From assembly GCA_902493595.1 (NCBI GenBank), contig CABUPU010000021.1, forward strand, positions 1-8,028: a stretch of DNA of 8,028 nucleotides. The letters run 5' to 3'. Under the pieces are notes generated by a model. That model made no database searches. It was not told where the DNA came from and saw nothing but the letters and a program-made list of their open reading frames with translations. Shown here piece after piece: positions 1-4,904 of this stretch (position 1 is the first letter of the stretch; the number at the start of each line of letters is the position of its first letter). A program made the position numbers and the translations under genes. Origin of the DNA: an uncultured Mycoplasma sp. Lineage in GTDB: Bacteria > Bacillota_I > Bacilli_A > RF39 > UBA660.

Positions 1-62
1 GATACGCTGAAAATAGTGTTATGCTAAGATATGGAGTTGCCAATAATTTTTTTTTGCTCTAA
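1..62 (+). CDS. 3' end of an unrecognised gene (partial)
   Basis: Reading from base 3 gives 19 codons (YAENSVMLRYGVANNF then FLL) and a TAA at 60-62. The other two plus-strand frames stop within the first 27 bases. The composition looks protein-like at first and then runs into a poly-T stretch. A hairpin and T-run terminator starts 8 bases after the stop, as expected at the end of a real plus-strand gene. The fragment is too short for me to name a family. The start lies upstream of the window. Confidence 0.45.
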   Translation, partial: YAENSVMLRYGVANNFFLL

Positions 63-69
63 ATTAAAA

Positions 70-104
70 AATAATTAGAATTTGCTCTAATTATTATTTT
101 TTTT
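70..104. terminator. Bidirectional rho-independent terminator between convergent genes
   Basis: AATAATTAGA (70-79) pairs perfectly with TCTAATTATT (86-95) around a six-base loop. On the plus strand a run of eight T follows (97-104). On the minus strand the A-run at 66-70 gives a T-run. It can therefore end both the plus-strand gene stopping at 62 and the minus-strand radical SAM gene. The minus-strand TAG stop (87-89) and last Asn codons lie inside the hairpin. The stem is A+T rich, so its strength in either direction is uncertain. Confidence 0.7.
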
Positions 105-1004
105 GCCTTGATAAGTATCTCTTTTAACCATTTCTTTATCAATGTCATTTAATAAACAAAATTTTTTAGTAAGCCACAAAGGTGCAATTAAATCATCTTT
201 TATAGGATCACCTGTGATTCTTTCAATAACGATTTTTTCATCTAATAGTTCAAGCTGATTTATAACAATGTCAATATATTCCTCTTTAGTTAAGATATGG
301 AATTTTTCTTTGTTATATAATTTCTCAATTTCTGTTCCTTTCAAAATATGTAGCATATGTATTTTTACAGCATCAACTTTTAAATTATTTAAAAATTTTA
401 CTGTATTAAGCATATCTTCCTTTGTTTCATATGGAAGTCCATTTATTATATGTGCCACAACAAAAATATTTAATTTATGTAGTTTATTTACCGCATTTTC
501 AAATGATTTAGTGTCATGACCACGATTTATTAGTTTAAGAGTATTTTCATTACTACTTTGAAGTCCAAGTTCTACGGTTAAAAATGTTTTTTTATTAAGC
601 TTTTCAAAATAATTATAGTATTCATCACTAATAACATCAGGTCTTGTAGCTATTGAAATTCCTACAACATTGTCCTCTTTTAACAAACTTTCCACAATAT
701 TTTTAAATTTATCAATATTCATATATGTATTACTTCCTGTTTGAAGGTACGCAATATGTTTAGCATTTGGCCATTTTTTATTTAGTATAGTTATTTCCTC
801 ATTAAATTGGGTTAAAATGTCATTATTTGCATTTGTAATATTAGATTTGCTATTATCTTTACAAAATATGCAACCACCATTAATTTTATTTGGGCAAGTT
901 GCGTGCGCATCTAAAGGTACTTTGAATACTTTTGAGCCAAACTTATTTCTTAAAAAATAATTAAATGTATGATATCTCTTATTATCTAATGCATATTTAA
1001 ACAT
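87..1004 (-). CDS. ytqA: Radical SAM protein, TIGR01212 / YhcC-YtqA family
   Basis: This 305-residue protein is near the usual family length. It has a cluster motif C37-x7-C45-x2-C48 within CPNKINGGCIFC, which should bind the [4Fe-4S] cluster that cleaves S-adenosylmethionine. The spacing is unlike the classic CxxxCxxC and matches COG1242 (YhcC/YtqA) and its Elp3-like relatives. Further family landmarks are AYLQTGSNTY (85-94), SIATRPD (117-123), ELGLQS (145-150) and INGLPYET (187-194). These are strands and loops of the partial TIM barrel. The exact substrate is not settled as far as I know, though an RNA-modification role is often suggested. The start is supported by GGTGA on the minus strand (1011-1015), six bases from the ATG. 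The gene is monocistronic and transcribed away from tRNA-Thr. The family is clear; the function is not. Confidence 0.9.
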   Translation of the reverse strand: MFKYALDNKRYHTFNYFLRNKFGSKVFKVPLDAHATCPNKINGGCIFCKDNSKSNITNANNDILTQFNEEITILNKKWPNAKHIAYLQTGSNTYMNIDKFKNIVESLLKEDNVVGISIATRPDVISDEYYNYFEKLNKKTFLTVELGLQSSNENTLKLINRGHDTKSFENAVNKLHKLNIFVVAHIINGLPYETKEDMLNTVKFLNNLKVDAVKIHMLHILKGTEIEKLYNKEKFHILTKEEYIDIVINQLELLDEKIVIERITGDPIKDDLIAPLWLTKKFCLLNDIDKEMVKRDTYQGKKNNN

Positions 1005-1021
1005 TTTTCATCACCAATATT

Positions 1022-1030
1022 ATTTTATCA
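1022..1030 (-). promoter_or_regulatory. Extended -10 promoter element for the radical SAM gene
   Basis: The minus strand reads TGATAAAAT across 1030 to 1022, an extended -10 element (TG-A-TAAAAT), just before the GGTGA ribosome site. A T-rich -35 candidate (TTGTTT) lies further upstream, but its spacing of about 20 bases is poor. The element sits in the spacer shared with the divergent tRNA-Thr promoter. Confidence 0.45.
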
Positions 1031-1037
1031 AAAAAAC

Positions 1038-1066
1038 TTGTATAAAAAAACAAAATAGGGTATAAT
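1038..1066 (+). promoter_or_regulatory. Sigma-A type promoter of tRNA-Thr
   Basis: TTGTAT (1038-1043) and a perfect TATAAT (1061-1066) are separated by exactly 17 bases. The predicted start of transcription falls about four bases before the mature tRNA 5' end at 1077, leaving little leader for RNase P to remove. Confidence 0.75.
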
Positions 1067-1076
1067 ATTATTAGTT

Positions 1077-1152
1077 GCTGGGGTAGCTCAGTTGGTAGAG
1101 CAATGCACTCGTAACGCATAGGTCATAAGTTCGATCCTTATCCCCAGCACCA
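1077..1152 (+). tRNA. tRNA-Thr (anticodon CGT)
   Basis: The 76-base cloverleaf has acceptor GCTGGGG/CCCCAGC, D arm GCTC/GAGC with the AGTTGGTA loop, T arm ATAAG/CTTAT with TTCGATC, discriminator A and a genome-encoded CCA. The anticodon loop CTCGTAA puts CGT at 1110-1112, reading the Thr codon ACG. The last anticodon-stem pair (31-39, bases 1107 and 1115) is an A-C mismatch; the other four pairs are intact. It has its own promoter and terminator and so forms a single-gene unit. Confidence 0.95.
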
Positions 1153-1167
1153 TTATTATAGTAATTT

Positions 1168-1188
1168 CCCTGAACATCAGGGTTTTTT
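1168..1188 (+). terminator. Rho-independent terminator after tRNA-Thr
   Basis: CCCTGA (1168-1173) pairs with TCAGGG (1177-1182) over the three-base loop ACA, followed by six T (1183-1188). The GC-rich stem and direct T-run make this a strong terminator, 16 bases after the tRNA. Confidence 0.9.
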
Positions 1189-1193
1189 AATGC

Positions 1194-1239
1194 TTGAATT
1201 TAACTTTTTATATATTTTATAATCCATTTATGATAAAAT
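1194..1239 (+). promoter_or_regulatory. Promoter region of the HAD gene (two candidate -10 boxes)
   Basis: One candidate is TTGAAT (1194-1199) with TATAAT (1218-1223) at 18-base spacing. The second is an extended -10, TG-A-TAAAAT (1231-1239), without a good -35. Either gives a short leader carrying the GGGAGG ribosome site at 1251-1256, four bases before the ATG. Both lie just after the tRNA terminator, so the gene needs a promoter here. Confidence 0.5.
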
Positions 1240-1260
1240 AGTTATTATCAGGGAGGTTTT

Positions 1261-1971
1261 ATGGATAAAGTACAAGAACTTTTAATGGATACGAGGAACT
1301 TTAATATTTTATCGTACGATGAATATAAAAAATCCGATATAAAGGAAAGACTTGCAAAAATTAAATTATTAAATGAATATTATAAACTTTTATATAGTAG
1401 TATAGATAAATTAGATGTTTATTTTGACTTTGATGGTGTTATAAAAGATACTATGAGGCACTGTTCATATTTGCTTTTAAGGTTACACGGTATAGATATG
1501 AATTTTCATAGTAAATCAAATAAAGAAGATGAAAGAGTAGTAACAAATTTTTTCAAAAGTATGAACTGGGATTATTTATTAAATGCATCGTCTGAAATAA
1601 ATGAGGCAATATCGTTTATTAAACTATTTCAAGAAAGTAGTATTTTTAACCCAGCAATATATTCGGCAGTTAATTCAGAAAGTGAAATGCAAAAAAAATG
1701 TATTTTTATCGAAAGAAACATTGGTTATATTTCTAAAAAATTTAATGCGGTTCATACACCAAAATTGGCAATAAATAATACTGATGTTTTAGTGGATGAT
1801 ACAGAATACAATTTAGAAAATTGGACTGGAGTACCTATTCATTTTGATAATGGTAAAGATTCAAGTTATTATACAATTTCTGATTTTGGAGAACTATATT
1901 ACCTAGCAAATTTTAATCCAGAAAGTAATAATATGGAAATAAATAAGCAAAGAATTTATACAAAAAAATAA
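1261..1971 (+). CDS. HAD-superfamily phosphatase-like protein, possible 5'-nucleotidase type
   Basis: This 236-residue soluble protein has HAD motif I as YFDFDGVI (54-61), where D56 is the likely nucleophile and D58 the acid/base. Motif IV is VLVDDTEYNLENW (176-188), with D179 and D180 as magnesium ligands. The ILIDDxxxNLxxW-like shape resembles the 5'(3')-deoxyribonucleotidase (NT5C) branch more than Cof or sugar-phosphate phosphatases. K168 is a candidate motif III lysine, and a Ser/Thr motif II may lie in AIYSAVNS (132-139). Residues 1-50 form a helical extension before the first strand, longer than is usual for such enzymes. The start follows a GGGAGG site, although its four-base spacing is short. 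A new promoter sits directly after its stop, so it need not be co-transcribed with rlmB. The fold is fairly sure; the substrate is unknown. Confidence 0.7.
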   Translation: MDKVQELLMDTRNFNILSYDEYKKSDIKERLAKIKLLNEYYKLLYSSIDKLDVYFDFDGVIKDTMRHCSYLLLRLHGIDMNFHSKSNKEDERVVTNFFKSMNWDYLLNASSEINEAISFIKLFQESSIFNPAIYSAVNSESEMQKKCIFIERNIGYISKKFNAVHTPKLAINNTDVLVDDTEYNLENWTGVPIHFDNGKDSSYYTISDFGELYYLANFNPESNNMEINKQRIYTKK

Positions 1972-1977
1972 AAGATA

Positions 1978-2002
1978 TGATATAATTAAATGGCGAAAGG
2001 AG
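1978..2002 (+). promoter_or_regulatory. Extended -10 promoter and ribosome site for rlmB-sigH
   Basis: TG-A-TATAAT (1978-1986) is a perfect -10 with the extended TGN element, starting seven bases after the HAD stop. The -35 side is only a weak TTTATA, consistent with an extended -10 promoter. AAAGGAG (1996-2002) lies seven bases before the ATG at 2010. Confidence 0.65.
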
Positions 2003-2009
2003 TGATCTT

Positions 2010-2669
2010 ATGCTAGTTTATGGCAAAAATGTTTTATATGAAATTGATAGAAGTAAAATCAAAAAGGCTTATATTTCAAGAAGTGATTATATGCCATATT
2101 TAAAAGAAAATAACATTAAATATGAATATGTTGATAAAAATAGACTTGATAAAATGGTTGGTGGTGTTCATCAAGGTATAGTACTAGATATTTTTGATTA
2201 TTCATATTATACTTTTGATGATATTGAGGGTGATTTTATTGTTATGCTTGATCATTTAACAGATCCTCATAATTTTGGTGCTATAATTAGAACTTGTGAG
2301 AGCAAAGGTATTAAAACAATTATTATTCCAAAAGACAGGAGTGTTTTAGTAAATGATACTGTTTATAAAACAAGTGAGGGTGCTATTGATAATGTTAAAA
2401 TTGTAATGGTAACAAATTTAATAAATACAATTAACAAATTAAAAGAAATGAATTATTTTGTATATTGTGCAGATATGGATGGAGAAGACTATCGTAAAGT
2501 GTCTTATGCTAATAAAAAAGTTTTAGTTATTGGTAATGAAGGTTTAGGAATTAGCTCTGGCGTTAAGAAAAACAGTGATGTTGTTGTGGGAATACCTATG
2601 AAAGGAAAAATTAATAGTTTAAATGCGTCAGTTTCTGCAGGAATATTAATATATAGGATGGATGATTAA
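2010..2669 (+). CDS. rlmB: RlmB/TrmH-family 23S rRNA 2'-O-ribose methyltransferase
   Basis: This SPOUT-fold enzyme is predicted to methylate a guanosine 2'-OH in 23S rRNA using S-adenosylmethionine. The short N-terminal RNA-binding domain (YGKNVLYEI at 4-12, GGVHQG at 51-56) matches the SpoU substrate-binding domain. The knotted catalytic domain has motif 1 at 81-95 (DPHNFGAIIRT, with N88 and R94), motif 2 at 172-181 (LVIGNEGLGI, with E177) and motif 3 at 195-211 (IPMKGKINSLNASVSAG, with N205). At 219 residues it is about 30 shorter than Bacillus YacO/RlmB, with trimmed linkers but all motifs present. It is followed without a gap by the sigma-factor gene, echoing the Bacillus rlmB-yacP-sigH cluster. 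A tRNA-directed TrmH specificity cannot be ruled out from sequence alone. Confidence 0.9.
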   Translation: MLVYGKNVLYEIDRSKIKKAYISRSDYMPYLKENNIKYEYVDKNRLDKMVGGVHQGIVLDIFDYSYYTFDDIEGDFIVMLDHLTDPHNFGAIIRTCESKGIKTIIIPKDRSVLVNDTVYKTSEGAIDNVKIVMVTNLINTINKLKEMNYFVYCADMDGEDYRKVSYANKKVLVIGNEGLGISSGVKKNSDVVVGIPMKGKINSLNASVSAGILIYRMDD

Positions 2670-3292
2670 TGGATTATAACGAAATTGATGAGATGGATCT
2701 TATAACTTTGCTTGATGAAAATGATGAAAATGTTAGAAATATTATATATGATAAATATGCATATTTAGTTGATATTTTAATAAAAAAATATCAAAGAGCA
2801 ATCAGGTATTATAAAATTAATTATGATGAAATAAAATGTGAAGCATTATATGCTTTCAGTGATGGAATTCATTCTTTTACATCTGATAAATATGCCTCTT
2901 TAAAAACATTTCTTTATGTATGTATTGAGAGAAGATTGTTAAAATATATTCGACATGCAATGAGCGGAAAACAACAAGTAATCAATGAATCACTATCTAT
3001 TGACTTTTTAATAAGTGATGATAATATTACACCAAAAGGACTTCTGTCTGATGATAATAAAACTAATCCTTTACATAATTTAATGGAAAAAGAAAATTCT
3101 AATAAAATTTATCTACTTGCTAAAAAGAATTTGTCAGAATTTGAATATACTGTTTTCAACTATATGGTGAATAGTTTTTCTTATAATGAAATTGCTAGAA
3201 TGATGGATAAATCTCCTAAACAAATTGATAATGCAATAAAAAGAATTAAACTAAAAATGAAAGAATTAATCGAAAAAGAGGGATTAATTTAG
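2669..3292 (+). CDS. sigH: SigH (Spo0H)-like RNA polymerase sigma factor
   Basis: This 207-residue sigma-70 family protein has a region 2 at about 22-97 (YDKYAYLVDILIKKY, then KTFLYVCIERRLLKYIRHA, the core-binding and -10-reading part). An acidic linker covers roughly 108-140. Region 4 covers about 150-202, with a helix-turn-helix in SYNEIARMMDKSPKQIDNAIKR (171-192). The SYxEIxxxxxxxxKxIDNAxxRxKxKx pattern closely resembles Bacillus SigH, the sigma factor for stationary phase, competence and early sporulation. The neighbourhood agrees, since sigH lies just downstream of rlmB in Bacillus. The intervening yacP is absent here. The ATG overlaps the rlmB stop as TAATG, so translation is probably coupled. 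The regulon cannot be told from this window. An ECF-type label would be the main alternative. Confidence 0.85.
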   Translation: MDYNEIDEMDLITLLDENDENVRNIIYDKYAYLVDILIKKYQRAIRYYKINYDEIKCEALYAFSDGIHSFTSDKYASLKTFLYVCIERRLLKYIRHAMSGKQQVINESLSIDFLISDDNITPKGLLSDDNKTNPLHNLMEKENSNKIYLLAKKNLSEFEYTVFNYMVNSFSYNEIARMMDKSPKQIDNAIKRIKLKMKELIEKEGLI

Positions 3293-3301
3293 CAAAAGTG
3301 C

Positions 3302-3333
3302 TTGCCAAACGCCTTTTTTTTTGGTAGTATAAT
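3302..3333 (+). promoter_or_regulatory. Promoter of tRNA-His
   Basis: TTGCCA (3302-3307) is a good -35. Two -10 boxes overlap: TAGTAT (3325-3330) at the ideal 17-base spacing and a perfect TATAAT (3328-3333) at 20 bases. Transcription would start a few bases before the tRNA at 3344. A run of ten T fills the spacer. I see no convincing terminator after sigH, so read-through from sigH into the tRNA is possible. Confidence 0.55.
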
Positions 3334-3343
3334 AATGTCTTAT

Positions 3344-3420
3344 GGCGGAATTGGTGAAGTGGTTAACACGGTAGATTGTGGCTCTATTATGCAAGGGTTC
3401 GACTCCCTTATTTCGCCCCA
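3344..3420 (+). tRNA. tRNA-His (anticodon GTG)
   Basis: The cloverleaf has acceptor GCGGAAT/ATTTCGC, preceded by the His-specific extra G at position -1 (3344), which pairs with C73 (3417). The anticodon stem is GTAGA/TCTAT with loop TTGTGGC, putting GTG at 3378-3380. The T arm is AAGGG/CCCTT, and CCA is encoded (3418-3420). The G-1:C73 pair is the main identity element for histidyl-tRNA synthetase and confirms the call. Confidence 0.95.
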
Positions 3421-3431
3421 TAGATAATATT

Positions 3432-3455
3432 ACTCTCTTTTAGAGAGTTTTTTTT
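3432..3455 (+). terminator. Rho-independent terminator after tRNA-His
   Basis: ACTCTCT (3432-3438) pairs perfectly with AGAGAGT (3442-3448) over a three-base loop, followed by a run of T to 3455. It separates the tRNA from the cysteine desulfurase operon. Confidence 0.9.
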
Positions 3456-3467
3456 CAACTAAAAATA

Positions 3468-3488
3468 TAGTTAACTCAACTACTAGTT
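3468..3488 (+). promoter_or_regulatory. Operator-like alternating repeat upstream of the desulfurase operon
   Basis: The segment reads TAGTT-aactc-AACTA-c-TAGTT. This is three alternating copies of one pentamer and its complement, forming two overlapping inverted repeats. It ends two bases before the -35 box at 3491, a position typical for an activator or an overlapping repressor site. In such A+T-rich DNA it could be chance. No regulator is encoded beside it. Confidence 0.3.
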
Positions 3489-3490
3489 TA

Positions 3491-3519
3491 TTGCAAAATA
3501 ATATAGATAAAAGTATAAT
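3491..3519 (+). promoter_or_regulatory. Promoter of the desulfurase-thioredoxin-CcdA operon
   Basis: TTGCAA (3491-3496) and a perfect TATAAT (3514-3519) are spaced by 17 bases. Transcription would begin near 3526, so the leader is only about 20 bases long. GAGGTGA (3530-3536) is the ribosome site, eight bases from the ATG at 3545. An in-frame GTG at 3533 lies inside this ribosome site and is therefore not the likely start. Confidence 0.8.
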
Positions 3520-3544
3520 TTTTTTGTAAGAGGTGAAGAAAATT

Positions 3545-4663
3545 ATGATTTATTTAGATTATGCTGCAAATACTCCTGTAGATAAAAGAGTTTTAGAAAA
3601 ATATAACGAAATTACTTTAAAATATTTTGGTAATCCAAATAGTTTGCATGAATTAGGTATTGAAGCAAAAAAAGAAATTGATAATTCTAGTGAAATTATT
3701 GCAAATTATTTTAATACAAAAAAAGAAAATATTATTTATACAAGTGGTTCTAGTGAATCGAATAATTTAGTTATTAAGGGAATTGCTGATAGATATCAAA
3801 ATAAAGGAAAACATATAATTATATCTGAGATAGAACATTCCTCAATAATAGCACCATGTAATTATTTATCTACCAAAGGTTTTGATGTGACAGTAATCTC
3901 TTTAGATTGTAATGGAAAATTAAATTTAGATCAACTCAAAAAATATTTAAGAGAGGATACAATTTTAGTAAGTATAGCTGTAGTTGATTCTGAACTTGGA
4001 ACAATTCAACCAATAAGTGAAATTGCTAAAATTGTTAAAGAAAATTCCAAAGCATATTTTCATACTGATGCAACACAAGCAATAGGAAAGGTTAATATTG
4101 ATTATAAATATGTTGACTTTTTGACTTTTGCACCTCATAAATTTTTTGGTATTAATGGCTCTGGTGTATTAATTAATTTTAATGATATAAAAATTACTCC
4201 TTTAATACATGGGGGAAAATCTACTACAATTTATCGAAGTGGTACACCGGTTAGTGCAAATGCTGTTTGCATAGCAATGGCATTACAACTTGCTACTAAA
4301 GATTTAGAGAAAAAAATTAATTATGTAAAAGAACTAAATAGTTATTTAATCAAAAAATTAAAAATGATAAATGGGATAAGTATAAATAGTCCTAAGTATG
4401 CAATACCTAATACAATTAATTTTAGTATTAAAAATGCCAAAATAATTGTTAATAAACTTTATGAAAAAGGTGTATATGTTTCAATGCAATCAGCGTGTTC
4501 ACTTGGAACAAGTCCATCAAAGTCAGTTTATGCACTTACTAAAAGCAAAGAAAGGGCAAGCAATTCAATTAGGGTAAGTATTACGCATATAACAACTAAA
4601 AAGCAAATTAATGAATTTATACGTATTTTAAAGGAGATTATTAATGAAGATAATAATTATTAA
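3545..4663 (+). CDS. Cysteine desulfurase, class I NifS/IscS type (PLP enzyme)
   Basis: This 372-residue aminotransferase class V enzyme should convert cysteine to alanine and hold the sulfur as an enzyme persulfide for Fe-S clusters, thiolated tRNA or other acceptors. The start MIYLDYAANTPVD matches the family's MIYLDNAATTP. H98 (EIEHSS) stacks on the PLP ring. D175 and Q178 lie in HTDATQA, and K199 (APHKFFG) is the PLP lysine. C318 in MQSACSLGTSPS is the catalytic cysteine on the mobile loop typical of class I, unlike SufS. R343 lies in IRVSITHITT. The chosen ATG starts the family motif. The upstream GTG would add four residues but sits in the ribosome site. The 3' end overlaps the next gene by 20 bases. 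No IscU, SufU or ThiI partner lies in the window, so the sulfur acceptor is unknown. Adjacent redox genes suggest persulfide release by a thiol carrier. Confidence 0.92.
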   Translation: MIYLDYAANTPVDKRVLEKYNEITLKYFGNPNSLHELGIEAKKEIDNSSEIIANYFNTKKENIIYTSGSSESNNLVIKGIADRYQNKGKHIIISEIEHSSIIAPCNYLSTKGFDVTVISLDCNGKLNLDQLKKYLREDTILVSIAVVDSELGTIQPISEIAKIVKENSKAYFHTDATQAIGKVNIDYKYVDFLTFAPHKFFGINGSGVLINFNDIKITPLIHGGKSTTIYRSGTPVSANAVCIAMALQLATKDLEKKINYVKELNSYLIKKLKMINGISINSPKYAIPNTINFSIKNAKIIVNKLYEKGVYVSMQSACSLGTSPSKSVYALTKSKERASNSIRVSITHITTKKQINEFIRILKEIINEDNNY

Positions 4664-4904
4664 CGCAATGTGGTGTCCAGGTTGTTTAATATCTAAAAGC
4701 ATTTGGAATGAAATAAAATTAATGTATCCCAATATAGAGTATATTAATTATGATTATGATTTAGATGAAGAAAATATTATAAAATATAATATTGGAGATA
4801 TTGTTCCAGTTGTTATATTTGAAAAGGATAACATTGAAATAAAAAGAGTAATTGGAGAAAAAAGCAAAAAAGAAATTTTAGATATTATGGAGAAAATTTT
4901 ATGA
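4644..4904 (+). CDS. Small cytoplasmic thioredoxin-fold protein (CPGC active site)
   Basis: This 86-residue protein has no signal peptide or membrane helix. The fold order is visible: strand 1 (KIIIINA, 2-8), active site W10-C11-P-G-C14, helix 1, strand 2 (IEYINYDYD, 31-39), then IVPVVIF (53-59) with the probable cis-proline P55, and a final helix. It is shorter than a classic thioredoxin (about 105 residues) and close to glutaredoxin-like or archaeal mini-thioredoxins. CPGC in place of CGPC should change its redox potential. The start has AAGGAG (4631-4636) seven bases upstream, inside the desulfurase gene. Its TGA stop overlaps the next ATG in an ATGA junction, so the three proteins are translationally linked. 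Its likely role is a thiol carrier between the desulfurase or cytosol and the membrane protein that follows; this is inferred from gene order. Confidence 0.8.
   Translation: MKIIIINAMWCPGCLISKSIWNEIKLMYPNIEYINYDYDLDEENIIKYNIGDIVPVVIFEKDNIEIKRVIGEKSKKEILDIMEKIL

Noticed and set aside
268..519. 83-codon plus-strand open frame
   Set aside because: It lies antisense inside the well-supported radical SAM gene, has no ribosome site or family motifs, and has shadow-frame composition.
3291..3324. Possible terminator after sigH
   Set aside because: Only four-base stems (AGCA/TGCT or GCAA/TTGC) can form, and they are several bases away from the T-run. The T-run is better explained as the spacer of the tRNA-His promoter.
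3533..3544. GTG start for the cysteine desulfurase
   Set aside because: The GTG is part of the GAGGTGA ribosome site that serves the ATG at 3545, and the family's N-terminus begins at MIYLD.
3421..3544. T-box or other riboswitch upstream of the cysteine desulfurase
   Set aside because: The predicted leader is only about 20 bases, too short for a riboswitch. The hairpin at 3432-3448 is the tRNA-His terminator upstream of the promoter.
4902..4904. TGA read as tryptophan (Mycoplasma code)
   Set aside because: Read-through would add only four residues before a TAA, so this site alone does not decide. However, all other genes use TGG for Trp with no internal TGA, and the ATGA overlap is a normal coupling junction.
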